Positions 1-7,257 of a stretch of DNA of 14,596 nucleotides are shown here, one piece after another. Source of the DNA: CAZJDV01 sp964544865 (GTDB lineage: Bacteria > Chloroflexota > Dehalococcoidia > Lucifugimonadales > CAJWER01); assembly GCA_964544865.1 (NCBI GenBank), contig CAZJDV010000065.1, forward strand, positions 1 through 14,596. The letters run 5' to 3'. Within the stretch, counting starts at the first letter, position 1, and the number at the start of each line of letters is the position of its first letter. A program made the position numbers and the translations under genes. The notes beneath the pieces are model-generated. The model ran no database searches, was not told the DNA's origin, and worked only from the letters and a program-made list of their open reading frames with translations.

Positions 1-899
1 GCCACTGAGGTAGCGCAGGTTGCTGCCCTCGAAGTCCAACTCGAACAACTGCCCCAGGATATGAAGATCAATGAGATCCAAGCCCAGAGACGCGAGCGCC
101 AGGAGCTTGGTGCGCTGCACCTCCGGGCCATCTTCCTTGGCGAAACCACACAGTTGCTCGATGACCTCGCGGAACGCCCACTTGCTGGACCACTGCTCCC
201 CGGCGGCGATGGGCAGGCGGACGTGACGGGCCAGCGTCCGATAGCTGGCCGGGTTCTCGGCCCGCAGCGGGTCCTCAATGAAGAAGGGCTTGTACGGCTC
301 CAGGTCGCGGCACATGGCGACGACGTGGGCCGTGTCCAGCCGCGTGTGGACGTCGAAGCAGATCTGGATATCGGGGCCGACCGCCTCCCGGACGCGCGCC
401 ATCTGCTCCACCGCGATTCTCATCGACTCCACCGGCTCCAGCAGCGCGTGCCCGCTCGCCTCGAAGACCCCGCCGGTCTCGGGCTGTCCCCACCGCACGA
501 ACTTCCACCCCTCGTCGACCCGCGCCAGGCAGTTCTCAACAAGCTCGTCAGTGGAATTGCCCTGGCAGTGGGGATAACAGACTACTTTGTCGCGCACCGG
601 CCCCCCAAGATGTCCCACAGGGCGATATCGATGGCGCTGATGGCGCAGGAGTAGACCCCGTCGGCGGGGAAAAACGAGCCTCGGAACATGTGCTGCCACA
701 GCCGTTCCGTGGCGAACGGGTCCTCGCCGACCACCAGCTCCGAGAGCCGTTCGACCGCCTTCTCAATGGACGCGCCCCAGAACCCTATGCCGGCCTCGCC
801 CAGCCCGTGGATGCCCGAGTCGGTCTCGACCTTGATAATAAAGTAGGCGTTGGCCATCTCCCCGCCGATGCGATAGGTCTTGATCCTTGTAACCTTCAT
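1..899 (-). pseudogene. Enolase-superfamily (MR/MLE, galactonate dehydratase-like) gene, frameshifted and cut by the window edge
   Basis: Members of this superfamily abstract a proton alpha to a carboxylate, typically dehydrating sugar acids. The ATG at 899 opens an intact N-terminal capping domain (about 100 residues) ending in the usual IALWDILGG. The frame then hits TAG because the C run at 601-606 is one base short. Adding one base restores the family sequence (PVRDK, then the barrel). In the repaired numbering the metal ligands are visible: Asp183 in CFDVH (with His185), Glu209 in FIEDP and Glu235 in AAGEQW. This D-x-H arrangement points to the galactonate/mannonate dehydratase branch. 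After about residue 249 (plus position about 150) the reading frame stays open but no longer looks like the family. GAGGG lies eight bases before the ATG. The gene could be a real pseudogene or a homopolymer error; the family call is secure, the substrate unknown. Confidence 0.8.
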
Positions 900-1058
900 G
901 GCTCCAGCCCTCGCTTCCCTTCGTTACGATACGGCGACCCTACCATAGGCGACCCGCCGCGCCGGGTCAAGGGAGAAAGGCGGCCTTCACAACAGATGCA
1001 TCCCTCATCCCTTCGTGTGTCTGTCGGAATTGCCAAATGGCCAACGGAGGAGTGAAAT

Positions 1059-1902
1059 ATGGAATCCATCCGACTACATCAGTCTCGTGGCCTCCGGGGT
1101 TGTGAGGCTAGCACTCTTTCAGAACTCACAGCAGGTTGGGAATGGTTCGGGGTTCTTGTCGCGCGGCAGGCTGATAAACAATAGCCACGTTGTGAGAGGT
1201 GGGCCCTTCCAAGCAGTCGATATCTCTTTTGGCGACGCACATCAAAACCCTATACAGCCTATCCGCCTGAGTAGGGCGATTTCCACAACCGCATCTACGA
1301 CGAATCTGAAAAGAGTGGCTTTGATTTCGTGGTGATGGATTTGTCAGCGGAACCTGAGTTCGCCAACAGGTACGAGTTCGAGTTTGAGCGAGCTGACGAT
1401 GTCTCCCGGGTCGGTCACAGAGTTCTCTTTTTTGGATTTCCATTTGGCAGTTCCGAATTGACCTCTCACGTTGGGTACATTTCTGCAGACTACAGGACAG
1501 GCGCTGTGCATCGACTTCCGATCGACGGGAGCATAAACCCAGGTAATTCGGGTGGGCCTCTTGTACACCTGGAAAGCGGTAAGGTGGTCGGAATAGTTAC
1601 ACAGACTCAGACCGGGCTTGAGCGCGACTTCGATGCGCTATTGGAAAGCATCGCGGAGAATGAGAAGCTGCTCTCACAGCAGCAAGGGGCACGCATGACT
1701 ATCGGAGGGATCGATCCAGTTCAGGCGACACGGCTGACGATGACGATACTGCGGCGTGTGGCTACCAAGCCTAAGAGGTCGGCGAACGTTGGGCTTGGAT
1801 GGGCATTCTGCTGTGAGCATATTCAGGAATCTGGCGCTCTTTGACAAGCTCCGGACCTATATGATGACATGCCGAACCGGCCAAGACTGGCAACACGTGT
1901 GA
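1059..1902 (+). pseudogene. Trypsin-like serine protease, interrupted by single-base indels
   Basis: Three pieces in alternating frames together give one trypsin-like (S1C/Trypsin_2 type) protease of about 280 residues. A good ribosome site (GGAGG at 1046-1050) precedes ATG 1059, but the protein frame (NPSDYISLVASGVVRL) is one base off, consistent with an extra G near 1061. That frame carries the GSGF strand and the catalytic His in NNSHVV. Near 1279-1283 one T appears to be missing; after it come the catalytic Asp (FDFVVMDL) and the nucleophile in INPGNSGGP. The second frame stops with TGA at 1842-1844. A third shift near 1798-1802 would instead continue to a TGA at 1900-1902 with a plausible tail (SIFRNLALFDKLR), but this last step is uncertain. 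No signal peptide is evident, so it may be cytoplasmic. The region is visibly less GC-rich than its neighbours, which may indicate transfer. Confidence 0.72.
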
Positions 1903-1968
1903 AGAAGCGTGGAGTGGTGGCCGCAGGTGTCAGTTATCTCCGTCCCACAAAGGGGATTCTGGTAGACT

Positions 1969-2337
1969 ATGCCCATGGAGCGTTCGCAATTCGAGAGGCT
2001 GGTCCATCAGGCGCTGGGCCAGATTCCAGACCGGCTCAGCGTCTACCTTGACAACGTGGACGTCGTCGTCGAGGACTGGCCCGCCAGGGACCAGTTGGCG
2101 GGCCACGTGATCGACGAAGAAGACTTCCTTCTGGGCCTCTACGAGGGCGTCCCGCTGACGGAACGTGCAGAGTACGGGATGGTGCTGCCCGACAAGATAA
2201 CGCTGTTCCAGGGGTCCATCGAGGCGATCAGCGCGAGCCACGACGAGGTCATCGAGCAGATACGGGAGACCGTCGTCCACGAGGTAGCCCACCACTTCGG
2301 CATCGACGACGACCGCCTCGACGAGCTGGAGGGGTAA
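1969..2337 (+). CDS. Zincin-like metallopeptidase family protein
   Basis: This 122-residue acidic protein has the signature of the small zincin-like metallopeptidase family (PF06262/DUF1025 type). An N-terminal helix (residues 6-20) is followed by a beta-rich middle, then a C-terminal zinc-binding helix, HEVAHHFGIDDDRLDELE, with His104, Glu105 and His108 forming HExxH. Length is normal for the family (about 110-130 aa), whose substrates are unknown. Two in-frame ATGs exist (1969 and 1975). Neither has a strong ribosome site, and the MERSQFERL start at 1975 is equally possible. The gene follows the broken protease by under 70 bases and shares the strand with the YdjM-like gene, but gaps of this size do not prove an operon. 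Confidence 0.85.
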   Translation: MPMERSQFERLVHQALGQIPDRLSVYLDNVDVVVEDWPARDQLAGHVIDEEDFLLGLYEGVPLTERAEYGMVLPDKITLFQGSIEAISASHDEVIEQIRETVVHEVAHHFGIDDDRLDELEG

Positions 2338-2423
2338 GGGCGCTAACCCGGGCGCCCGAGAGCAGTTCCGTCAACTCTCCAAGACTCAGTCCCGCCTCAC
2401 CGACAGGTCAAACAATCCCAATA

Positions 2424-2957
2424 ATGAAGACCGTTGTCCGCCTACTCGCATTGCTGGCCGGAATGACATTTGGTGACTGGTTACCAGACTTCGACCAGGA
2501 TACGACTGTGCTGGTGCATCGCTCAATCGTCACGCACGGTTTCTTCGCGCCGCTGATCCTGTACGTCGCGCTGGGTTCGCGCAAGAGTCCCGCACCAGCA
2601 AGACTGTTTGTGACGGGCGCCGCGCTGGCGGTGGCGGTTCACCTAAGCTTTGATTTGTTTCCCAAGGGCTGGTCAGGCTTCACGCTTATTCACCTTCCAG
2701 CGTATGGCTGGACACCGGCACTCGTATCCTGGGGGTGGATCGCGATCAGCATCATCGTATGCTTCTACATCGCCCTCAAGTCTGTGCATGGCTGGATAGA
2801 ATCGACTCTTGTAATAACGGGGACCGTAGCGGTATTCGGCTATTCGCTTCCCAACGAGGCCGCGCTGTGGCGACCATTTGTGGCCGCTCTTGCGGGATTC
2901 GCGGTCGCGGTCGTGTTCGTAGTCGGAAGAAACTCCCCTGATGAGCTACAGACGTAG
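2424..2957 (+). CDS. YdjM/DUF457-like integral membrane protein
   Basis: This 177-residue hydrophobic protein has about five or six membrane segments (approximately residues 40-52, 60-77, 98-118, 125-141 and 150-168, plus a possible N-terminal one). It carries the conserved polar motifs of the YdjM-like (PF04307) family: DWLPDFD (18-24), HRSIVTHG (32-39) and HLSFDLFPK (73-81). These histidines and aspartates have led to the label 'membrane-bound metal-dependent hydrolase', although the family's chemistry is poorly established. The ATG at 2424 lacks a clear Shine-Dalgarno; ATG 2463 (MTFGDW) is an alternative. The gene ends 11 bases from the convergent end of herA, with no terminator visible between them. 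Its GC content looks lower than that of the herA-nurA block. Confidence 0.7.
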   Translation: MKTVVRLLALLAGMTFGDWLPDFDQDTTVLVHRSIVTHGFFAPLILYVALGSRKSPAPARLFVTGAALAVAVHLSFDLFPKGWSGFTLIHLPAYGWTPALVSWGWIAISIIVCFYIALKSVHGWIESTLVITGTVAVFGYSLPNEAALWRPFVAALAGFAVAVVFVVGRNSPDELQT

Positions 2958-2968
2958 ACCGCCATCCC

Positions 2969-4603
2969 TCACTCCTCCCCCGGCCCGAACAAATCCTCGG
3001 TGTCTCGCTCTATCTGCGCCTTTAGCTCGACGGCGTCTTTCCAGCCCAGATCTTTGTAGGACTGGGCCGTGCCGTAGTCGCGGGTACGGATCACCACCGG
3101 CATTGGGACCGCGTGGCCAAAGACCAGGGCCTGCTGCTTCGACTCCAGCCGCGAGAGCACCGAGCGCAGCTTGCGGCCCCCCGGCGCCCCTTCCAGTACA
3201 GCGTTTACGTCCTTCTCGCTGTCCAGCAAGCAGGTTATCTTCGTACCGAGCTGGCTCATGACCTCAGGGTCGATGTCGCCGGGGCGCTGGTCCACGACCA
3301 TCAGCGTCACGTTGTACTTGCGCATCTCCCTGGCGATGGTGCCGAAGATGGTCTGTGACGCGACGCCGGGGGTCAGGAATTTGTGGGCCTCCTCGATGGT
3401 TATGACGAGCGGCCGCGGCTCCTCGCGCTTGTCGCCCGATGCCCGCTCCTTACGCTCCACGTACCGCCGGTAGATGCGCCGGGTGAGCAGGTTGGCCACC
3501 AGGATGTAGGCCGCCAGATTGCTGCCGTATTTCCCGAACTCCAGCACCACGTGCATGCCCCGGTCGAGGTACTGCAGGATCTGATCGACAGAGCCGTGGC
3601 CGGTCTCGTCCATGAAGTCGAAACGCTTCAGCCGTGACAGCCGGTTTTGCAATGCGATCAGCGCGTTCAGATTTACGCTCAGCGACTCCGCCAGGCTGCG
3701 GACCTCCTCTCGCCCGCTGACGGCTAGGAACTCCTTCAGCCACTTCTTGGCGCCGAAGTGGCGCTGCAAGGAGTGGGCCGCGTCGGCGGCGACCGACGAC
3801 AGACCCAGAGTCTCGCGCAGAATCTCGATGTCCTCGGGCTCGACCTCGTCGTAGCCGATGCGCACGACGTAGTCGGGTGTCAGGCCGCGCCTTTTGGAGC
3901 TATCCTCGTCCAGAGAGAACACCGCGACCTTCGACGAAAATAGCTGTTTGAGGCCCTTGACCTCCGATCCGCCCTCGCTCGAGCCCTTCCAGCCGTACTC
4001 GCTCTGCATGTCGAAGACCAGGTTGACGGCCTCCTGGCTCTGTAGGATGCCGATGAGCAGCAGCCTGGTAAGGAAGGTCTTTCCGGTGCCGCTCTTACCG
4101 AAGACGCCGTTGCTGCGCTGCACCAGGTCCGGGATGTTCAGACAGAGCTTCGTCTCCATGTCCAACGGGCTGCCGATCCAGAAATGGCGCTCGTCCTCCG
4201 CGCCGAAGACCAGCTCGATGTCGCGCTCCGAGGCCGACGACACGGGGGAGAAGTGGGCCGGAACGGTCTTGGCCGGCAGCGGGCCCTCGATGTCCTGAAC
4301 GAGCATCGGCTCCACGTTGAAGCGCCCGTAGGCGGCGGTGCCGGAGATGACGCTGGCTATGTACGGGTCGGACACGTCCGGCGGACTGAGGCTGAGGGTC
4401 TGGTCCGTGGCGCCGAGGGAGACATCCATGACCACGCCGAAGAACCGCAGCTTCTCGCCCTGGATGGTGACGAAGGCGCCCACCTTGATCTCCTCCACGG
4501 AGGCGCCGGCGTCGAGCTTCACGTCCATGCCGTTGGTCAGCGACCCGGCCACCACCATGCCGATTCTTTTTTCGGCGCCGGACGTACCGTGGTTTCCGTT
4601 CAA
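2969..4603 (-). CDS. herA: HerA hexameric DNA translocase/ATPase
   Basis: HerA is a FtsK-like hexameric AAA+ motor that pumps DNA and, with the NurA nuclease, resects double-strand ends. The 544-residue product starts with a HAS-barrel region (about 12-110), then the ATPase core. Visible motifs are Walker A GKSGTGKT (169-176), Walker B VITIEEAH (400-407, with the adjacent Glu pair 404-405) and a sensor-like VVDQRPGDIDP segment (436-446), ending QLGTKI. The start is taken as TTG at 4603 because AGGAGG (plus 4612-4617) sits eight bases upstream and the first residues lead straight into the barrel. The longer open frame to 4831 overlaps the preceding gene. The TTG overlaps that gene's TGA (TTGA), which indicates translational coupling. 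Length fits bacterial and archaeal HerA (about 500-600 aa). Family call very secure. Confidence 0.95.
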   Translation of the reverse strand: MNGNHGTSGAEKRIGMVVAGSLTNGMDVKLDAGASVEEIKVGAFVTIQGEKLRFFGVVMDVSLGATDQTLSLSPPDVSDPYIASVISGTAAYGRFNVEPMLVQDIEGPLPAKTVPAHFSPVSSASERDIELVFGAEDERHFWIGSPLDMETKLCLNIPDLVQRSNGVFGKSGTGKTFLTRLLLIGILQSQEAVNLVFDMQSEYGWKGSSEGGSEVKGLKQLFSSKVAVFSLDEDSSKRRGLTPDYVVRIGYDEVEPEDIEILRETLGLSSVAADAAHSLQRHFGAKKWLKEFLAVSGREEVRSLAESLSVNLNALIALQNRLSRLKRFDFMDETGHGSVDQILQYLDRGMHVVLEFGKYGSNLAAYILVANLLTRRIYRRYVERKERASGDKREEPRPLVITIEEAHKFLTPGVASQTIFGTIAREMRKYNVTLMVVDQRPGDIDPEVMSQLGTKITCLLDSEKDVNAVLEGAPGGRKLRSVLSRLESKQQALVFGHAVPMPVVIRTRDYGTAQSYKDLGWKDAVELKAQIERDTEDLFGPGEE

Positions 4604-5208
4604 GTCGAGAGCCTCCTGAGAATCTCGTTGAGGCGCTGGAGCTGCCCGGTCAGCAGCGTGGCCAGCTCCTTGCCGGCAGCCACAAGATAGGGCCGTGGCT
4701 CCGAATGGGCCAGGCTTGCGAGTCGCAAAAAGGACGCGGTGACGTCGTCCGGCGAGCCCGCGCGGGCGGCCAGCAGGATCGACAGAAATTCCAGCGACCC
4801 GCTGAACTCCGCCAGCTCCCGAGGGCTGCACACATACACGAAATCATGGATCCTGGGCGGCAACGGCGCTAGGTAGCGATTCAGACGACCATCCGCACGG
4901 TGTCCCACCACGGCCGAACTAAACTCGGTGGTGAGCAGCCGGTTGAGTTGCGGGTTGTTCTCGTACACCGCCTCCACCGAGCTCTCGTCCAACCCCATGG
5001 CCACCAGGCGCCTGCCGGGGTCGATGCTCTGGGTGGATACCTCGGCCACCACGCCGTAAACCGGGCTCTCGCCCCCGCTCTTCACCAGGGCGCCCAGCGG
5101 GGGCGCCTCGTAAAGAGCGTGGCACCGGGTGGTGAACTCGGTGGTCGAGGCCGCCACGACCTCGCCGGCTCGCGACCCGTCGTCCGGGTTTCCCATAGTC
5201 TGATTCAT
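4600..5208 (-). CDS. HAS-barrel-like protein of the NurA-HerA cluster
   Basis: This 202-residue protein has no enzymatic motif that I recognise. Residues about 35-70 (PPLGALVKSG, VYGVVAEVSTQSIDPGRR) resemble the small beta-barrel (HAS-barrel) found at the N-terminus of HerA and ATP synthases. A middle segment PQLNRLLTTEF...PPRIHDFVYVCSPREL follows, and the C-terminal 70 residues look helical. From memory, similar free-standing proteins sit beside herA in cyanobacteria and Chloroflexota, but I could not check this. It lies between nurA (51-bp gap) and herA (overlap), so it is probably made with them and may act as an adaptor or loader for the HerA ring. ATG 5208 is used; ATG 5196 (MGNPDD) is an alternative. 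The function is inferred from position and the barrel only. Confidence 0.75.
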   Translation of the reverse strand: MNQTMGNPDDGSRAGEVVAASTTEFTTRCHALYEAPPLGALVKSGGESPVYGVVAEVSTQSIDPGRRLVAMGLDESSVEAVYENNPQLNRLLTTEFSSAVVGHRADGRLNRYLAPLPPRIHDFVYVCSPRELAEFSGSLEFLSILLAARAGSPDDVTASFLRLASLAHSEPRPYLVAAGKELATLLTGQLQRLNEILRRLST

Positions 5209-5259
5209 CCCGTCACGCTCTGATCCGCGCCATCAAGTAGGAGTCCACGGTTCCTATCC

Positions 5260-6465
5260 TCACAGCCAGCGCATGCGCTTGGAGCGGGCCTTCTCGGATG
5301 TGTAGACCGGGAGGTCCCGGCCTTGTAGCGCCCTCTCGACAAGATCTACGAAGTAGCGCCTGTCCGAGCCCGTTACGGCCGCCTGCTCATGGGCCTCCAT
5401 CAGCGCCACGGGATAGCCGTGTCCGCGCCTGCACTGGTCGACGATCAGGCCGTGGGCCAGGGCCAGCGACGACTCGTCCTCGGCCACCCACGCGGGGACC
5501 TCGACGCGACCGATCTCCTCGCCCGTGTTCACATAGAAGAAGTCGATCTCGTTGCCCATGTAGTATCTCTCGACTGCGGCGGAAGAGGTGGCGAACATGG
5601 CCGAGCGCTCCCCGGGCTCGAGCAGCCGCGAGAAGATCTCGCGGTCAAGCACCCCCCCGACGCACCGGTCGCAGGGCTCGCCGCCGCCGGTCATCCCGCA
5701 GCGGTAGGCCTCGGCGTCTGCGTAGCTGCACGCCATCAACCGGAGAGCCCGCACCACTTCCGAATAGCGCGGCAGGCTGATGTAGCTGGCCACGGCGAGG
5801 GGCCTCTGCTCGGCCAGCTCGCGCAGCTCCTCCAGGGCTCTTGCGAAACCCTCTTCGACCAGCTCTCGCAGCACGAAGTCCTGGTTCAGGGATCCCACCA
5901 GGCCGAGCATCACCAGCGAGCCGTCGAGCAGCGCCAGCGTCGGGACCTCTCCAGAAAGCCCTCTCACGATCTCGACCAGCTTCCTGATCTCCTCGACCGT
6001 TCGCTTAGCGCCCAGCACGGCGCCCTCGATGGCCTGCTGCCGCGCGGAGTCCGGGTCGCGGATCACCATCTCATCCTCGCGGGCGTAGAGCCTGGGAGCG
6101 CTGCCGAGATAGGCCTCGGGCCGCGAGCCGTAGGCCAGGGCGGCATAGCCGGTGTTGATGAGAAAACATCGGGCCGCCAGGTGACGGTCGACGTCTATGT
6201 GGGAGCCGTCCACCGCCACGACGCTGAAGTCGGCCGGCATCGGCGGCTCAGGGTGGCGCGCGCCGGGCGACTCCAGCACCGCAGGTGCGTTCCAGGCCGC
6301 GTCGCCCCCACCTTGCTCGCGCTTTTCGGCGTACTCGTCCAGCGGGAAGGCCCAGATGGCCTCAAGCGCGGCGTGCAGCCTCCGCTGATGATGGTCCTGC
6401 CTCGCGCGCATTTCGACGGCCATCCCGTCGATCTGCACGGCTGTGCCGGTGAGGTCTAGCGACAT
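5260..6465 (-). CDS. nurA: NurA-like 5'-3' nuclease
   Basis: NurA is an RNase H-fold, metal-dependent nuclease that digests DNA ends together with HerA. The 401-residue product has the NurA hallmarks: VVAVDGSHID with Asp86, LALLDGSL with Asp181 as the second metal-ligand motif, and a C-terminal EAHEQAAVTGSDRRYF (His359, Asp368), the region where NurA places its conserved late histidine. Helices 140-170 and 195-220 flank the second motif. An unusual feature is a cysteine group, Cys246, Cys256, Cys265 and Cys268 (the last two as CDRC), which could bind zinc or an iron-sulphur cluster. The ATG at 6465 has AGGTGA a short distance upstream. It lies 60 bases after the 165-aa gene and 51 bases before the HAS-barrel-like gene. 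Length is at the upper end for NurA (about 330-400). Confidence 0.9.
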   Translation of the reverse strand: MSLDLTGTAVQIDGMAVEMRARQDHHQRRLHAALEAIWAFPLDEYAEKREQGGGDAAWNAPAVLESPGARHPEPPMPADFSVVAVDGSHIDVDRHLAARCFLINTGYAALAYGSRPEAYLGSAPRLYAREDEMVIRDPDSARQQAIEGAVLGAKRTVEEIRKLVEIVRGLSGEVPTLALLDGSLVMLGLVGSLNQDFVLRELVEEGFARALEELRELAEQRPLAVASYISLPRYSEVVRALRLMACSYADAEAYRCGMTGGGEPCDRCVGGVLDREIFSRLLEPGERSAMFATSSAAVERYYMGNEIDFFYVNTGEEIGRVEVPAWVAEDESSLALAHGLIVDQCRRGHGYPVALMEAHEQAAVTGSDRRYFVDLVERALQGRDLPVYTSEKARSKRMRWL

Positions 6466-6525
6466 ATATTGGTCACCTGGGGTGTGTCAAAGATGCTTCG
6501 GGCTGGCGGGTAGCGGGCTGGGAGG

Positions 6526-7023
6526 TCAAGAGATCTCCATTCGGTCACCCTCGATCTCGATATGCCGGGACCGGAATCGCAGAGCGGTCTTCGGCGCTCG
6601 GCGCAGCTCGCCGTACACCTGGTCCATTCGCCGCCAGACCTCCGACTCGAAGGGCCGTCCGGGGGGCCGGCGGGACGCCCCACCCCACAGTCCCGGCTGC
6701 GGCAGGCTCGCGACATACTCGCCGAGCCGATCGAGAAATGCGTCGAACGTTCGGACCGAAAGCTCCTCCATGGGCGTTCCGGCGATGGGGTCGATGAATA
6801 CCAGGTCCAGCTTCAGCGTCTCCCCCACCAGGATCCTGGGGATTGCCAGGACCGGTTGCGGGCTTCGGTCGAAGAGCTCCCTGGCGCCCACGTCGTCAAG
6901 CGCCATCTCGCGAAGGGCCGCCTGCAGCACGCGTAGCAGCGAGGACAGGTAGGAGACGGGGACATAGCTGCGGTGCAGCTCGACCCCCAGTGAGAACCGG
7001 TCTATTTCGTTTTCGTCGCCCAT
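6526..7023 (-). CDS. Uncharacterised protein, first gene of the NurA-HerA cluster
   Basis: I do not recognise this 165-residue protein. It is soluble, with no membrane segment or signal peptide. The N-terminal half looks alpha/beta: FSLGVELHRSYVPVSYLSSLLRVLQAALREMA, then PQPVLAIPRILVGETLKLDLVFIDP. A loop around 105-125 rich in Gly, Pro and Arg follows, and the C-terminus is charged (LRFRSRHIEIEGDRMEIS). There are no cysteines and no obvious catalytic motif. The ATG at 7023 has GGGGG five bases upstream and a possible promoter at 7048-7076. Coding is supported by an open frame with codon usage like its neighbours and by the tight spacing (60 bp) to nurA. Its position as first gene makes a structural or regulatory role in DNA-end processing a reasonable guess, nothing more. 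Confidence 0.7.
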   Translation of the reverse strand: MGDENEIDRFSLGVELHRSYVPVSYLSSLLRVLQAALREMALDDVGARELFDRSPQPVLAIPRILVGETLKLDLVFIDPIAGTPMEELSVRTFDAFLDRLGEYVASLPQPGLWGGASRRPPGRPFESEVWRRMDQVYGELRRAPKTALRFRSRHIEIEGDRMEIS

Positions 7024-7047
7024 TTACGCCCCCAAGGCCCGGCCGGC

Positions 7048-7076
7048 CAAGTATCGAATATCTACCGGACAGTCAA
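7048..7076 (-). promoter_or_regulatory. Possible promoter of the 165aa-nurA-HAS-herA cluster
   Basis: On the minus strand TTGACT (plus 7071-7076) lies 17 bases before TACTTG (plus 7048-7053). The -35 is strong and the -10 weak. It sits 25-50 bases upstream of the ATG at 7023 and outside the inverted repeat at 7091-7205, so the cluster probably has its own promoter rather than depending on selB. Confidence 0.4.
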
Positions 7077-7090
7077 CATAGTTCTGGCTA

Positions 7091-7205
7091 ATGTCATTCT
7101 GAGAGGAGTGAAGAATCTGGGGCGGCTGGGGTCGCACGACGCTCCCAAACACGAAAAAAGCGCCCCTCCCCAGACTCTTCGTCGCTCCACTCCTCAGAAT
7201 GACAT
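7091..7205. repeat. 115-bp imperfect inverted repeat, MITE/REP-like intergenic element
   Basis: The element begins ATGTCATTCTGAG and ends with its exact reverse complement, CTCAGAATGACAT. The arms continue imperfectly inwards, GGAGTG...AAGAATCTGGGG against CCCCAGACTCTTC...CACTCC, for about 33-38 bases each, with a 44-base centre. The right arm carries an extra 5-6 bases (GGAGCGAC on the other strand). The spurious ORF-like reading ILHSSQNDI across it is typical of this kind of repeat. It fills most of the gap between selB and the 165-aa gene, both on the minus strand. No clear target-site duplication was seen. Sequences with this start are, to my knowledge, widely dispersed in several bacterial genomes, but copy number here cannot be judged from one window. 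Confidence 0.75.
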
Positions 7206-7257
7206 AGTGAGTCAAAAAGAATTGGACCGAATAGCAGGTGAGAGCCCACCTGTCCCT

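Noticed and set aside
61..654. 197-aa open frame on the plus strand
   Set aside because: Lies opposite the enolase-superfamily gene, whose metal-ligand motifs identify the real frame.
1842..2051. TGA at 1842-1844 as a selenocysteine codon with read-through into an open frame
   Set aside because: Despite selB nearby there is no selenoprotein family context, and the frame downstream overlaps the zincin gene with no homology; a frameshift explains the tail better.
2338..2357. Terminator after the zincin gene (GGGCGC / GCGCCC, eight-base loop)
   Set aside because: Only six pairs and no T run; similar GGGCGC palindromes occur elsewhere (9239-9260) and are expected at this GC content.
4604..4831. 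76-residue N-terminal extension of HerA
   Set aside because: Overlaps the HAS-barrel-like gene, is Arg/Gly/Pro-rich without structure, and TTG 4603 has an ideal ribosome site.
5389..6459. 356-aa open frame on the plus strand
   Set aside because: Antisense of nurA; His/Gln-rich composition typical of a shadow frame.
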